From: Bradyrhizobium jicamae
Lineage (GTDB): Bacteria; Pseudomonadota; Alphaproteobacteria; Rhizobiales; Xanthobacteraceae
Direction: 5' to 3'
DNA: 64,000 bases
Assembly (NCBI RefSeq): GCF_018130215.1
Contig: NZ_JAFCKQ010000003.1
Span: forward strand, 218,884-282,883
The notes under the pieces are model-generated. The model was not told where the DNA came from. It did not search any database and worked only from the letters and a program-made list of their open reading frames with translations. Within the stretch, counting starts at the first letter, position 1. The number at the start of each line of letters is the position of its first letter. The translations under genes were made by a program, and so were the position numbers. Below, one piece after another: positions 41,382 through 50,296 of the stretch.

Positions 41382-42485
41382 ATGACCCTTCTGCTCAAGG
41401 AAATCCGGCACCAACCGCTGCTGTGGATGCTGGTCTTCGTGCCCATCGTGCTGGTGGTCGAACAGACGGCCCCGTCCGCCCACACAGCCCTGTTTGTACT
41501 TGCTGTGCTGGCCATCGTGCCATTGGCCGCCCTGCTTAGTCACGCGACAGAGAGCGTCGCGGAGAAAACCGGCGATGCGATCGGCGGTCTGCTCAACGCG
41601 ACGCTCGGAAACCTCACTGAGCTGATCATCGCGATCGCAGCACTTCATGCCGGAGAATACATGCTGGTCAAGGCATCGATCGCCGGCGCCATCGTGACCA
41701 ACTCGCTCTTCATGCTCGGCGCATCGTTCCTGCTCGGCGGGCTCCGGCACCACGTCCAGGAGTACAATCGCGCCGGAGGAAGGTTGTACGCGGCGCTGCT
41801 CTTGATGGCGACGATTGCGCTTCTCGCACCGGCAGCAGTCGCCGACCTCGATCTGGCGCGAGGCGAGGTGATGGCGCAGAAGCTCAGCACCGGTCTCGCC
41901 GTGTTGCTCATCTGTGCCTACGGTCTGGGATTGCTGTTCTCGCTCAAGACCCACAAGGAGTTGTTTGCAAGCGAGGACCATGGCGAAGCGGGCGGCGCCG
42001 GTTGGCCGATCAACTTGGCGGTCGGGACACTCATCGTGGTCACAGTGCTGGTTGCCGTGGTGAGCGAGATATTCGTGAGCTCGGTGCAGAAGGCCGGGGA
42101 GGCCATGGGGTTGAGCCCGGCGTTCGTCGGCTTCATCATCGTCGCGCTGGTCGGCGCGGCGGCTGAAATGACCGTTGCGTTTTCTGCTGCGCGCAAGAAC
42201 CGCCTCGACATGAGCGTGAGCATCGCGCTCGGAAGCGCCTCCCAGATCGCCTTGTTCGTTGCGCCGGTGCTGGTGCTTCTGAGTTACTTTGTTGGTCCCA
42301 AACCAATGGACCTGCAGTTCTGGCCGGGCGCGGTAACGATGGTCATGATCGCCACGGTGACATCGTGCTTCATCACCAACAGCGGACGGTCGGCGTGGTT
42401 CATCGGCGCCTTGCTCGTGTTCATCTACGTGATCTTCGCAATGGTGCTGTACATGGTGCCGCCGGGATCGCATGCGTCAGCCTGA
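41382..42485 (+). CDS. Ca2+/H+ antiporter of the CAX (CaCA) family
   Basis: 367 residues with about ten membrane helices in two homologous halves. Each half carries the cation-binding alpha repeat: GLLNATLGNLTELIIAIAAL in the first and VALVGAAAEMTVAFSAARKN in the second, with the acidic Glu that coordinates calcium. It would expel Ca2+ in exchange for protons. The ATG at 41382 was chosen because the first helix follows it; the frame is open upstream with sequence that does not look coding. Divergent from the Gly-rich protein. Confidence 0.88.
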   Translation: MTLLLKEIRHQPLLWMLVFVPIVLVVEQTAPSAHTALFVLAVLAIVPLAALLSHATESVAEKTGDAIGGLLNATLGNLTELIIAIAALHAGEYMLVKASIAGAIVTNSLFMLGASFLLGGLRHHVQEYNRAGGRLYAALLLMATIALLAPAAVADLDLARGEVMAQKLSTGLAVLLICAYGLGLLFSLKTHKELFASEDHGEAGGAGWPINLAVGTLIVVTVLVAVVSEIFVSSVQKAGEAMGLSPAFVGFIIVALVGAAAEMTVAFSAARKNRLDMSVSIALGSASQIALFVAPVLVLLSYFVGPKPMDLQFWPGAVTMVMIATVTSCFITNSGRSAWFIGALLVFIYVIFAMVLYMVPPGSHASA

Positions 42486-42696
42486 TGGATCTGCCGCCAG
42501 GTCCGTCATCGGCTCCCACCATTCGATGAACATTCGATCATCGTGCCGCCGGCGGTTATCCGACGATTGATCCTGCTCAACGCTACTGACCGCAGCAGCA
42601 CTCCCGTCCCGCAAGATGGACAGACTGACCAACAAGACCCAGAGCGAGAACACAAGCCGTCTCCGCTCACCGCCGATCTGGTCGGCAACAAGTCGT

Positions 42697-43458
42697 TCAC
42701 CGTGGGTTGGACGTCAGGATGAAGCGCCGGTCACGGTTTTGCACTGGACGGGCGTTCATCGGGTAGAGTTTGGCGAAGCGTTTGATGTCAGCCTCTGCGG
42801 CCTCGACCGGGTGAGCGAGCACGAGCCAATCGACCGTCTGGCTGCACGGCGGCGTCGTTAGCGATCCCTCGTAGTGATAATAGCGGCGTTGGGCCGGCAA
42901 CAGTCGGCCGGGATCGATACCCGGGTCTGCCGGAACGGGCGCTCCTTCCTCTTCCGGCATGGTCGAGACGATCTTGTTGAACACCGCGTTGGTCTTCCCC
43001 GGCGCGATGAACACGCCGACAACCGCGAGCCCGGCCTCTCCTGCCGCGTGGACAAAGTGTACTTCCATCGCGTAGCGCTTGCCATCGACGACGTGTTCGC
43101 TTGGATGATGGAAGTGGAACTGGGTCAGCCCGAAGCTGCGATCTCCCACCTCCAACGTGTCACCTTGCGCGAAGTTGAGCTGGATGGTGTGCCCGTTGTT
43201 GACGATCGTGTCGGGCCGCTTGCTCCAATTCAGCCTGAGCGAGGGCTGGCGGGTCGTGACGGTGCCGGTGATGTCGATGGGAGATTGCTGGTTGCCAGTT
43301 GAGCATACCGCGTTTGATGCATCGAGGTCGCCCCACTTGTCGGGACCGGTCGCTCCCTCGTAACTCCAATGGTGGTTTTCGCTGGCAAGACCGGCGGACA
43401 CGCACAGCGGACATAGCGCAGCCCCCGCAAAAGCCTTCAATATCTGGCGACGATGCAT
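42697..43458 (-). CDS. cah: Alpha-type carbonic anhydrase, exported
   Basis: 253 residues. The N-terminus MHRRQILKAFAGAALCPLC is a twin-arginine-like signal. Zinc ligands are His115 and His117 (QFHFHHPSEH) and His134 (MEVHFVH); Thr in SLTTPPCSQTVDW is the gatekeeper, and Cys52 with the Cys of TPPC can form the usual disulfide. It interconverts CO2 and bicarbonate in the periplasm. GGAGG lies 7 bases before the ATG. Monocistronic by spacing. Confidence 0.93.
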   Translation of the reverse strand: MHRRQILKAFAGAALCPLCVSAGLASENHHWSYEGATGPDKWGDLDASNAVCSTGNQQSPIDITGTVTTRQPSLRLNWSKRPDTIVNNGHTIQLNFAQGDTLEVGDRSFGLTQFHFHHPSEHVVDGKRYAMEVHFVHAAGEAGLAVVGVFIAPGKTNAVFNKIVSTMPEEEGAPVPADPGIDPGRLLPAQRRYYHYEGSLTTPPCSQTVDWLVLAHPVEAAEADIKRFAKLYPMNARPVQNRDRRFILTSNPR

Positions 43459-43668
43459 GATTGCCTCCGGCGAGCCAGTTTGTCCTGGACCAGCGTCGCT
43501 CGCCCGAGAGGCGCTATCTTGATCTTGATCAATGGGGAGGCGTTTGGCCTTTGGGGCTCCGGGTTGTAAGCCAGCGAAATAGTCGATCGAGAGCCATGGC
43601 GCGTCCGACCAGGTTCTGACCGACGACAACTCTGCTTTGCTCCGGCGGGACCGAGCCAGGAACCCGGA

Positions 43669-44658
43669 TCACGTCCCTCTCTGCGAACCCACGAAGCTCA
43701 CCGGCGTGCCGCGCTTGACGCTCGCAGCGAGCGTATTCGCGTCCCAATTGGTCAATCGCACGCAGCCATGCGAAGCTGCCTTGCTGACCTTGCCGGGATT
43801 GGCGGTGCCGTGAATGCCATAGCCTTCGGCCGAGAGATTGATCCAGATCGAGCCGACCGGATTGTTCGGACCGGGCCTGATCGTGAAGGGCTTCTTCGAT
43901 TTGACGCCCCTGAACCTGTATTTGGGATTGTAGTGGTAGGTCGGATCCTTTTGGATCGCGGTCACTTTCAGTGTTCCGCTTGGCGTCGGCTTCTCCGTGC
44001 TGCCGACCGTTGCGGGATAGAACGCGAGCAGCTTGTCCGCTGTGTCGTACGTCATGACCGTCTGTCGCGTCTTGTCGACCTCGACGCGCGCAGCCGGTGC
44101 CGGATTTCCTGACACGAGCACGTTTGCAACCGCGATCGTTTCGCCTGCCTTGTCGAATTTCTGCCCGGGATTGATGGCCTGAAGCAACGCCTCGCTCATG
44201 TGGAATTTCTCGGCCAGTGCTTCGCGCGGACTGGTGTAGCCCAGGGCCGGCAAGCTCTTCATGGCCTCCATTTTCGCCGGCAGCTTCTTCAGGAACGGTC
44301 CTTTCACGTCTGCCTCGGCGATCTCGTAGTTGACGATTGCCGCGCCATCGCTGCTGGCGGACAGCTTGTTCCAGAGATCAGTCGTCACGACCTTGTCGAA
44401 GGACAATCCATTCGAATCGGCGAAGGCCACAAGCGCCTTCTGCGCATTCTCGCCGAGCTTGCCGTCGATCTCGCCGGGTGAAAAGTGCGCGCGATCGAGC
44501 AGGATCTCGAGCCTGGCGATGGATGCGCTGGTCTGGTCATGGCGCGATGGTTTTGCGGACGGCGCCGCCGCGTCATTGATGGAGGCCGCATCGAGTTGTG
44601 CTGCAGCCGCTGGCCCGGCCGAGATGACCAGGAGGACAATGACAAGGGCTCGAAACAT
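43669..44658 (-). CDS. L,D-transpeptidase (YkuD/ErfK)
   Basis: 329 residues. Signal peptide MFRALVIVLLVISAGPAAAA, then a peptidoglycan-binding-like helical region (LEILLDRAHFSPGEIDGKLGENAQKAL) and the YkuD catalytic domain with GIHGTANPGKVSKAASHGCVRLTN, where Cys is the nucleophile and both His are present. It forms 3-3 cross-links or attaches proteins to peptidoglycan in the periplasm. Divergent from a lytic transglycosylase gene, which fits joint cell-wall work. Confidence 0.93.
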   Translation of the reverse strand: MFRALVIVLLVISAGPAAAAQLDAASINDAAAPSAKPSRHDQTSASIARLEILLDRAHFSPGEIDGKLGENAQKALVAFADSNGLSFDKVVTTDLWNKLSASSDGAAIVNYEIAEADVKGPFLKKLPAKMEAMKSLPALGYTSPREALAEKFHMSEALLQAINPGQKFDKAGETIAVANVLVSGNPAPAARVEVDKTRQTVMTYDTADKLLAFYPATVGSTEKPTPSGTLKVTAIQKDPTYHYNPKYRFRGVKSKKPFTIRPGPNNPVGSIWINLSAEGYGIHGTANPGKVSKAASHGCVRLTNWDANTLAASVKRGTPVSFVGSQRGT

Positions 44659-44845
44659 CGTGCATCCGCTGCGTGGGTCATTCCGTAAAGCTACGGGGAG
44701 CATCGAAAGTTCCAATGCGATAGCCGCGTCGCGATCAGGTGGAACCGCGGAGATCGCAGCTTCGCCGCAATCGACCTGTTAAAGAATGGTTACCGGACGT
44801 GCGCCTGCACGTCGCTCACACCACAGTCCAGGTCCCCCCAAGCAA

Positions 44846-45814
44846 ATGCGATTTGTCATCGCGGCGTTTGCCGCGCTTCTCGTTTTGATGCTCGATTTCG
44901 ATTGTTCGTCAAGTCCGGTCCCGAGCAACGTCTCAACAACGCAAATCTCCCCTGTTTCAAAGGACTCAGAGGACGCCGTGTCCTTCGCGGCCCGCTTCGT
45001 CGGAAGCGCAGTCGCCGGCGAGGGATCCAGTGCGATGGTCGATGTCGGAACGCCGGCACCGGCAGGCCAGGCCGACAACAGCGTCGCCGAGCCCCCGGCA
45101 CCCGGAATCGATGCGTTCTGCCAGGCCTTGAAAGAAGCCGCCGAGGCCAGCGAAATCCCCGTCGCGTTCTTTGCGCGGCTGATCTGGCAGGAGAGCCGCT
45201 TTCGCCTGGACGAAATCAGTCGGGCGGGCGCGCAGGGCGTTGCGCAGTTCATGCCGGAGACGGCCGCGGATGTCGGTCTCGACGATCCCTTCGATCCGTT
45301 CAAGGCGCTGCCGGCTTCGGCCAGGCTCCTGCGCAAGTTGCGTGACGATTTCGGCAATCTCGGACTCGCGGCTGCCGCCTACAATGCCGGCAGCGGCCGC
45401 ATTCTGAAGTGGCTTGCGAGGCAGGGCGAATTGCCGCGCGAGACCCGCGACTATGTCCGGATCATCACCGGCACCAGGGCGGAGGACTGGATCGAGGACG
45501 CCCACAGGCTCGCGATCCGCATCGATCTGCCGCCCGAGGCACCCTGCGAAGGCGTCGGCGGCCTGTCCAGGTCGAAGGATGTCGCCATCGTGCCGGCGTC
45601 GCCCACGCCCATCATGGCCATGATCATTCGCAAGGCCGAGGCCACACGACTGGCGGAAAGCGCTCTCGCCGGCCGCCTGCGCAAGCGGGTCGCGATCCTG
45701 CTCAGGCCGGGTGATGCCCGGTCCGGCAAGCTCCCGCGGGCCTTCGCCCATGTCAGGACAAAGCTTGTGCGAGGCCATGCCGTCCGCCTGGCCTCGCGCG
45801 AGTCGTCCGGCTGA
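44846..45814 (+). CDS. SLT-type lytic transglycosylase
   Basis: 322 residues. A signal sequence (MRFVIAAFAALLVLMLDF) and a low-complexity Ser/Ala linker are followed by the soluble lytic transglycosylase domain: ARLIWQESRFRLDEISRAGAQGVAQFMPETAA with catalytic Glu116, and GLAAAAYNAGSGRILKWL. The C-terminal 80 residues are basic and unassigned. It cleaves peptidoglycan glycan strands to anhydromuropeptides. The start is the Met before the signal; GTG at 44786 in the same frame has no signal-like sequence. Confidence 0.9.
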   Translation: MRFVIAAFAALLVLMLDFDCSSSPVPSNVSTTQISPVSKDSEDAVSFAARFVGSAVAGEGSSAMVDVGTPAPAGQADNSVAEPPAPGIDAFCQALKEAAEASEIPVAFFARLIWQESRFRLDEISRAGAQGVAQFMPETAADVGLDDPFDPFKALPASARLLRKLRDDFGNLGLAAAAYNAGSGRILKWLARQGELPRETRDYVRIITGTRAEDWIEDAHRLAIRIDLPPEAPCEGVGGLSRSKDVAIVPASPTPIMAMIIRKAEATRLAESALAGRLRKRVAILLRPGDARSGKLPRAFAHVRTKLVRGHAVRLASRESSG

Positions 45815-46032
45815 TCTATCGCACGGCCGGTCCGACGAACAAAATCCCGGAGAGCGCTTTCGGCTCGAGCCAAGGACGTGGACTCACTGGCGCCGAGCTT
45901 CGGCTCGCTGCGATTGCTTTTCGGTGGAATCCACGCAACGCGACAAAGCCTTCTGTACCGGCGCGCACTTCCGGTCACGCGAGGCACGTTGCTGCACACT
46001 CAAAGCCCGGAGCGCGAGGATAGGGATCCGGG

Positions 46033-47358
46033 CTAACGGCCGCCAGGTCCAAAATCGCTGGAATGATCCGCCCCACCGGCCTCCTTGATGAAGGCGAGCA
46101 GCAGCGTGCCGAGCCGAACCGGCTGCTCCTGTTGGGGCCAGTGACCGGCGCCGTCAATCAGCTCGATGTCACGCATCCTCGTCGCCACCTTCGTCTTCAT
46201 GAGATCGACCGCGCCTGGCGTCTGATAGGTGCCCCAATCGCTCTTCCCGTTGATGAAGAGCGAAGGGACATCGATCGTCTTGCCCGAAAACAGGCGCAAC
46301 TCAGCGGTTAGGTCCGGATCGGAAAAGACGCGGTAAGCCATCAGGCCGCCTTGAAACCCGGTGCGGCCATACTCCGCCGTATACACTTCAAGTTCCGGTT
46401 CGGTGAGCCATTTGCTGGCCAGGACCTCGGCAGCGGAAGGTTGGAATGGAGCGACGGTCTGGGGCATCGTCTTGCCGAGATCCATGACGTAATAGGTGGG
46501 CAGTTGTTCAAGTTCTTTGGCGGATCGCGCCTTCAATGGATGCGGCTTATTTCCCGGCCAGTCAGCGCTCTTGACTTGGAAGTATGTGCGCAGAAACGTG
46601 TGTAAGCCTTGAGGGGGGCGCCGCATCTCATCGTTCGCCTCCCGTGTGCTGAAATATTGCTGATAATATTGTCTGGGCGGATCGAGCGCCGCCAGCGCGG
46701 CCGCTAGATCCTGATTTCCAGTGTTCGGTTGAGCCGACGATGTCTCGCTTTGTGCGGTATCGAACGGAAGCGCCGGCGGACCGGGGAACGGTGCGCTCAT
46801 TAGCGCCACCGAGGGAAAGACGTCAGGGCGGGCTAGCGCACAATAGGCCGCCACGGGCGAACCGGTATCGTGACCGACGAGCATCGCCGTCCTCCGATAT
46901 CCCAATGCCGAAACCAATCCGAGGGCGTCGCGCGTCATATTCAGGAGGCTGAAGGGCTCCAGTCGGGCGTCATAGTCGTTCACCCAGCCGGTGGTGCGGC
47001 CAAAGCCCCGCTGGTCGGGCGCAACGACATGATATCCTGCGTCTGCCAGAATCGGGATCAGGTGTCGCCAGCCGTAAGCCAAATCCGGAAAGCCGTGCAG
47101 AAGCAGCGCGAGTGGCCGGCCGAGGCTTTCGTAACCCGCCTCGAGAATATGGACATCGAGGCCGTTGACCCCGTGGATCATGCGCGAGCGGACCCCCTTG
47201 GGAAGCGTTCCCTCGCCGTATGGTGACGTGGCCAAATCAGTTCCTCCTGTCGGGTTTGCGCGGAGCGGTCGACCTAAAGCCGCGACCAGGGTGGCCGCGC
47301 CCATCGCCAAGACGGCTCGTCGGGACGCATCTTGGCTTAGGACATGGTATAGGGGCAC
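46033..47358 (-). CDS. Alpha/beta hydrolase, epoxide-hydrolase-like, Tat-exported
   Basis: 441 residues from a GTG start, with AAAGG 8 bases upstream. The twin-arginine signal is SRRAVLAMGAATLVAAL. The core has LLLHGFPDLAYGWRHLIP as oxyanion region, DQRGFGRT, and GHDTGSPVAAYCAL with Asp nucleophile as in soluble epoxide hydrolases and haloalkane dehalogenases; GAGHWPQQEQP gives the His. The cap is enlarged. It is divergent from a TetR gene over a double palindrome that begins 20 bases before its start, so it is most likely repressed by that regulator. Confidence 0.87.
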   Translation of the reverse strand: MPLYHVLSQDASRRAVLAMGAATLVAALGRPLRANPTGGTDLATSPYGEGTLPKGVRSRMIHGVNGLDVHILEAGYESLGRPLALLLHGFPDLAYGWRHLIPILADAGYHVVAPDQRGFGRTTGWVNDYDARLEPFSLLNMTRDALGLVSALGYRRTAMLVGHDTGSPVAAYCALARPDVFPSVALMSAPFPGPPALPFDTAQSETSSAQPNTGNQDLAAALAALDPPRQYYQQYFSTREANDEMRRPPQGLHTFLRTYFQVKSADWPGNKPHPLKARSAKELEQLPTYYVMDLGKTMPQTVAPFQPSAAEVLASKWLTEPELEVYTAEYGRTGFQGGLMAYRVFSDPDLTAELRLFSGKTIDVPSLFINGKSDWGTYQTPGAVDLMKTKVATRMRDIELIDGAGHWPQQEQPVRLGTLLLAFIKEAGGADHSSDFGPGGR

Positions 47359-47378
47359 CGCCAGCCTTTATATATGTC

Positions 47379-47405
47379 GATCGCCATAGTATGGCGATCG
47401 CCATA
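47379..47405. promoter_or_regulatory. Overlapping palindromes, probable TetR operator
   Basis: GATCGCCATA-G-TATGGCGATC (47379-47399) is a perfect dyad, and its right arm is also the left half of a second perfect dyad, TATGGCGATCGCCATA (47390-47405). Three half-sites in a row would let two dimers bind side by side. It lies between the divergent starts at 47358 and 47438, covering both promoters. Confidence 0.75.
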
Positions 47406-47437
47406 GAGGCGTCAAGCGAAACGTGCTAGGTCACGGC

Positions 47438-48016
47438 ATGCCACGTAAGACTGACGCCCGCGCGCGCGCGATTGCCACGGCCGAACGACTGTTTCGCATC
47501 CAGGGCTACACTGCGACTGGGTTGATCCAGATCCTTGAAGAAAGCGGTGCGCCTAAAGGATCGTTCTACTTTCACTTTCCACGCGGCAAGGCACAGCTCG
47601 CAGAAGAAGCAATCGATCATTACGTCGCGAGTAGAATTGCCTTATTGCGAAATATCTCGGCGAATACGACGGGTGATGCCCTGAATTTTGTTCAGCAGAT
47701 TTTCGGCACATTCGCGGCCGAGATGGTCGCCTCCGATTTCCAGTATGGATGTTTAATGCAGAATCTGGCGAATGAGCTGCCCGCGCTCGACGCCGAACTG
47801 ACCAAACGGGTAGCGCGCGGATTTGTTGATTCGACCGAGATTGTTGCGGAGCATTTTAGGGGGTGCGGTTTCGCGCCCGCCCGCGCATCCTCCACCGCAG
47901 CCGCATTGGTAGCCGCCCTCGAAGGCGCGCGAACGATCGCCCGCCTGGAACGCACGCCGGCTATATTCAAGGCGCTGGCAGATGTTAGTTGCCAAAGGTG
48001 CCTATCACCACAATGA
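47438..48016 (+). CDS. TetR family regulator
   Basis: 192 residues. The helix-turn-helix is RAIATAERLFRIQGYTATGLIQILEESGAPKGSFYFHF, with the typical KGSFYFHF recognition helix; the C-terminal effector domain has a Cys-containing FQYGCLMQNLANELP, as in LmrA/YxaF-type regulators. An in-frame GTG at 47423 is an alternative start. Divergent from the Tat-exported hydrolase; the double palindrome in between is the likely site for repressing both. Inducer unknown. Confidence 0.9.
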   Translation: MPRKTDARARAIATAERLFRIQGYTATGLIQILEESGAPKGSFYFHFPRGKAQLAEEAIDHYVASRIALLRNISANTTGDALNFVQQIFGTFAAEMVASDFQYGCLMQNLANELPALDAELTKRVARGFVDSTEIVAEHFRGCGFAPARASSTAAALVAALEGARTIARLERTPAIFKALADVSCQRCLSPQ

Positions 48017-48136
48017 CGGGGAGGTTCGCCGTCGCGATAAGCTCGTGTCGGCTCCTGGGCCCGTCTGCGATGTCCGCTCTTGGTCCGCTGTCGGACGTTG
48101 ACCGGACATCGGCCCGCCACGTCATGAGTACACGTT

Positions 48137-49408
48137 CTAGGCGCGGGCGGGCACCGGGATCAACAGATCGCGCTGCCGCGCCGAGAACAGGGCGGCCAGT
48201 GCAAAGAATATTGCCGAGCTGATCCCTATGACGTCGGTCGCCAGCACGACATGCGTCAGCGGTGCGGAAACGCCCTGTGCCGCGAGCACGTCGACCGCGC
48301 GGCCAGCCGCCAGGTTTCCAAGCGCGATAGCGAAGACATTGATGCTCAGCATCGTGAACCCGGCGACCGTCGAGCGCGTCTGCGACGGCACCATGCTCAT
48401 GATCCCGGCATTTGCCGACCCGTAACAGGCCAGTGGCAGGAAGAATCCGGCGCACATGCCGACATAGAAAGCCCATGAGCCCGGGGCCGCGAAGCGATAG
48501 GCGACCATGGGGCCGGCACACATGGCAATGAACAGCACGATGACGGCCGCGTGTCCGCCGGGAAGTCGACGCGCCAGGCGATCGCCGACGACACCACCGA
48601 TCACAGACCCCACGGCGCCAAACAGCAACTGCAATGTGCCGATGCGAGACGCGATGGAAGATGCGTCCATGCCCCTTTCCTTCACCATCCACAGCTGAGT
48701 GAACGACAGTCCGGCGAACAGGATATGAAGCATGACGAAGCCGATGATCAGGAACAACAGCGCCGGACGGCTGCGCATCAAGCCCAGCACCGTACGGACT
48801 TGCTGAACGAACGGCGCTCCGCGCTCGTGGGCCGTCGTCCTGCCGCGATCCTCCTTCAGGAAGGCCAGCAGCGCGGCGATGACAATCCCCGCCGCTCCCA
48901 GCGCATAGAACGTCGTGCGCCAGCCATGCGACGCACCGAATGTGCCGGCCAGCAGGAAGCTGCAGCCGATCCCCATGGGAATGCCGGTGAAGAAGATACC
49001 CATGACCGTGCTGCGCTTCTGCTCCGAGAACAGTTCCGTCAGAATTGAAACGGCTGCGGGCACCAGGGCAGCCTCACCGCTGGCGACGAAGAAGCGCGCC
49101 AGCGCCATTTGCTCGAAGCTCTCTGCATGACCGGAAGCCCATGTGCAGAGGCTCCAGATGAACACGCCGGCTGCGATGATGCGCGTGCGGCTGAACCGGT
49201 CGGCGAGCGACCCGAGAAAGACCGCCATGAAGCCGAAGCTCAGGACCCAGACCACTCCCACGAGGAAGCCGTATTGGGCGTTGCTGATCTTGAGGTCTGC
49301 AACGATCTGCGGCGAGAAGCCCAACAGCATGTTGCGGTCGATGTGAGCCAGCACGTGAATGACCAGCAGGCTGGCCAGTACCGCGGCGGGACTTTTCTTC
49401 CAGAACAT
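48137..49408 (-). CDS. MFS transporter
   Basis: 423 residues, 12 predicted membrane spans. The loop after helix 2 reads GSLADRFSRTRIIAAG, the MFS motif A, and VASGEAALVPAAVSIL is typical of the anion/aromatic-acid (AAHS/ACS-like) members. The early HIDRNMLLGFSPQIV resembles the Spinster-like/ACS group. The substrate is unknown; its downstream position to an SDR and dioxygenase on the same strand suggests a related catabolic substrate. GGAGG lies 7 bases before the ATG. Confidence 0.85.
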   Translation of the reverse strand: MFWKKSPAAVLASLLVIHVLAHIDRNMLLGFSPQIVADLKISNAQYGFLVGVVWVLSFGFMAVFLGSLADRFSRTRIIAAGVFIWSLCTWASGHAESFEQMALARFFVASGEAALVPAAVSILTELFSEQKRSTVMGIFFTGIPMGIGCSFLLAGTFGASHGWRTTFYALGAAGIVIAALLAFLKEDRGRTTAHERGAPFVQQVRTVLGLMRSRPALLFLIIGFVMLHILFAGLSFTQLWMVKERGMDASSIASRIGTLQLLFGAVGSVIGGVVGDRLARRLPGGHAAVIVLFIAMCAGPMVAYRFAAPGSWAFYVGMCAGFFLPLACYGSANAGIMSMVPSQTRSTVAGFTMLSINVFAIALGNLAAGRAVDVLAAQGVSAPLTHVVLATDVIGISSAIFFALAALFSARQRDLLIPVPARA

Positions 49409-49454
49409 TGATGCCTCCAGTGGCGGGATTGGTTTTCGCTTCGAGCGGAAGGTC

Positions 49455-50249
49455 TCAGGCGACTCCGAAACGCTGTGCGTCGTCGACGATCAGCGTCGAA
49501 CCGGTGATGAAGGCGCTGGCTGGCGACGCCAGCAGCAAGACCGCACCGTCCAGCGCGTCCGGGGTGCCCACGCGCTTGCGTGGCAGGCGCTCGATCATCA
49601 TTTTTCCGGCTGAAGTCTGCAGCATGGCACGGTTGATGTCCGTCTCGATGAACCCCGGATTGATGGCATTCACGTTGATGCCAAGAGCCGCCCATTCGTG
49701 GGCCATGGTGCGCGTCAGGTGCTCGAGAGCCGCCTTGCTGGCCCCGTAGATTCCGAGACCCGCGGGGTGCGACTGCGCGGCGAGCGAACAGATGTTGACG
49801 ATGCGCCCGGGGCTGCGCGCTGCGGTGAGGCGCCGTGCGAAGGCGGTTGCCACGAACAGTGCCGCCTTGGTGTTCAGGCCCAGGATACGGTCAACAGCAG
49901 CTGCGCTGACCTCGGCAAGTGGACTGCGTCCCCCTGTGCCGGCATTGTTGATCAGGGCCCACAGCGGAGCCATGTCCTGCTGAATCCGATCCAGCACCGC
50001 GTCCAGTGCCGTCTGGTCGGTCACATCAACCGGAAAGCAGCGTGCGTGCCCACCTGCGCCGAGGATCTCGGCTTCGGTCTCTTTCAATTGCTGCTCGCGG
50101 CGCCCGAGCAGCGCCACCTCGGCGCCAGCGGCGGCGAGGGTCTTTGCCGCCTGCCGGCCGAGGCCCGATCCGGCGCCCGTGACGATGGCCGTACGACCCG
50201 TCAGGCCGAAGCATTGCGTGAGGAAGTTCGTGTCGATGCGGTCAGTCAT
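49455..50249 (-). CDS. Short-chain dehydrogenase/reductase
   Basis: 264 residues. TAIVTGAGSGLGRQAA is the NAD(P) loop with Arg after strand 2 (LLGRREQQ) favouring NADP; INNAGTGG, Ser in NICSLAAQ and YGASKAA complete the SDR site. GAAGG lies 7 bases before this ATG; an ATG four codons earlier lacks one. It sits 46 bases upstream of the MFS gene and 47 downstream of the dioxygenase gene in one direction, suggesting an operon of dioxygenase, SDR and transporter. Confidence 0.88.
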   Translation of the reverse strand: MTDRIDTNFLTQCFGLTGRTAIVTGAGSGLGRQAAKTLAAAGAEVALLGRREQQLKETEAEILGAGGHARCFPVDVTDQTALDAVLDRIQQDMAPLWALINNAGTGGRSPLAEVSAAAVDRILGLNTKAALFVATAFARRLTAARSPGRIVNICSLAAQSHPAGLGIYGASKAALEHLTRTMAHEWAALGINVNAINPGFIETDINRAMLQTSAGKMMIERLPRKRVGTPDALDGAVLLLASPASAFITGSTLIVDDAQRFGVA

Positions 50250-50296
50250 TGATGCCTTCATTGATCAGGATGTTGTTGTTCGATCGCGAGGTGCGC

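Noticed and set aside
42506..42700. 64-codon minus-strand frame between the antiporter and carbonic anhydrase genes
   Set aside because: No ribosome site, no signal or domain pattern, and unusual codon choice; treated as intergenic.
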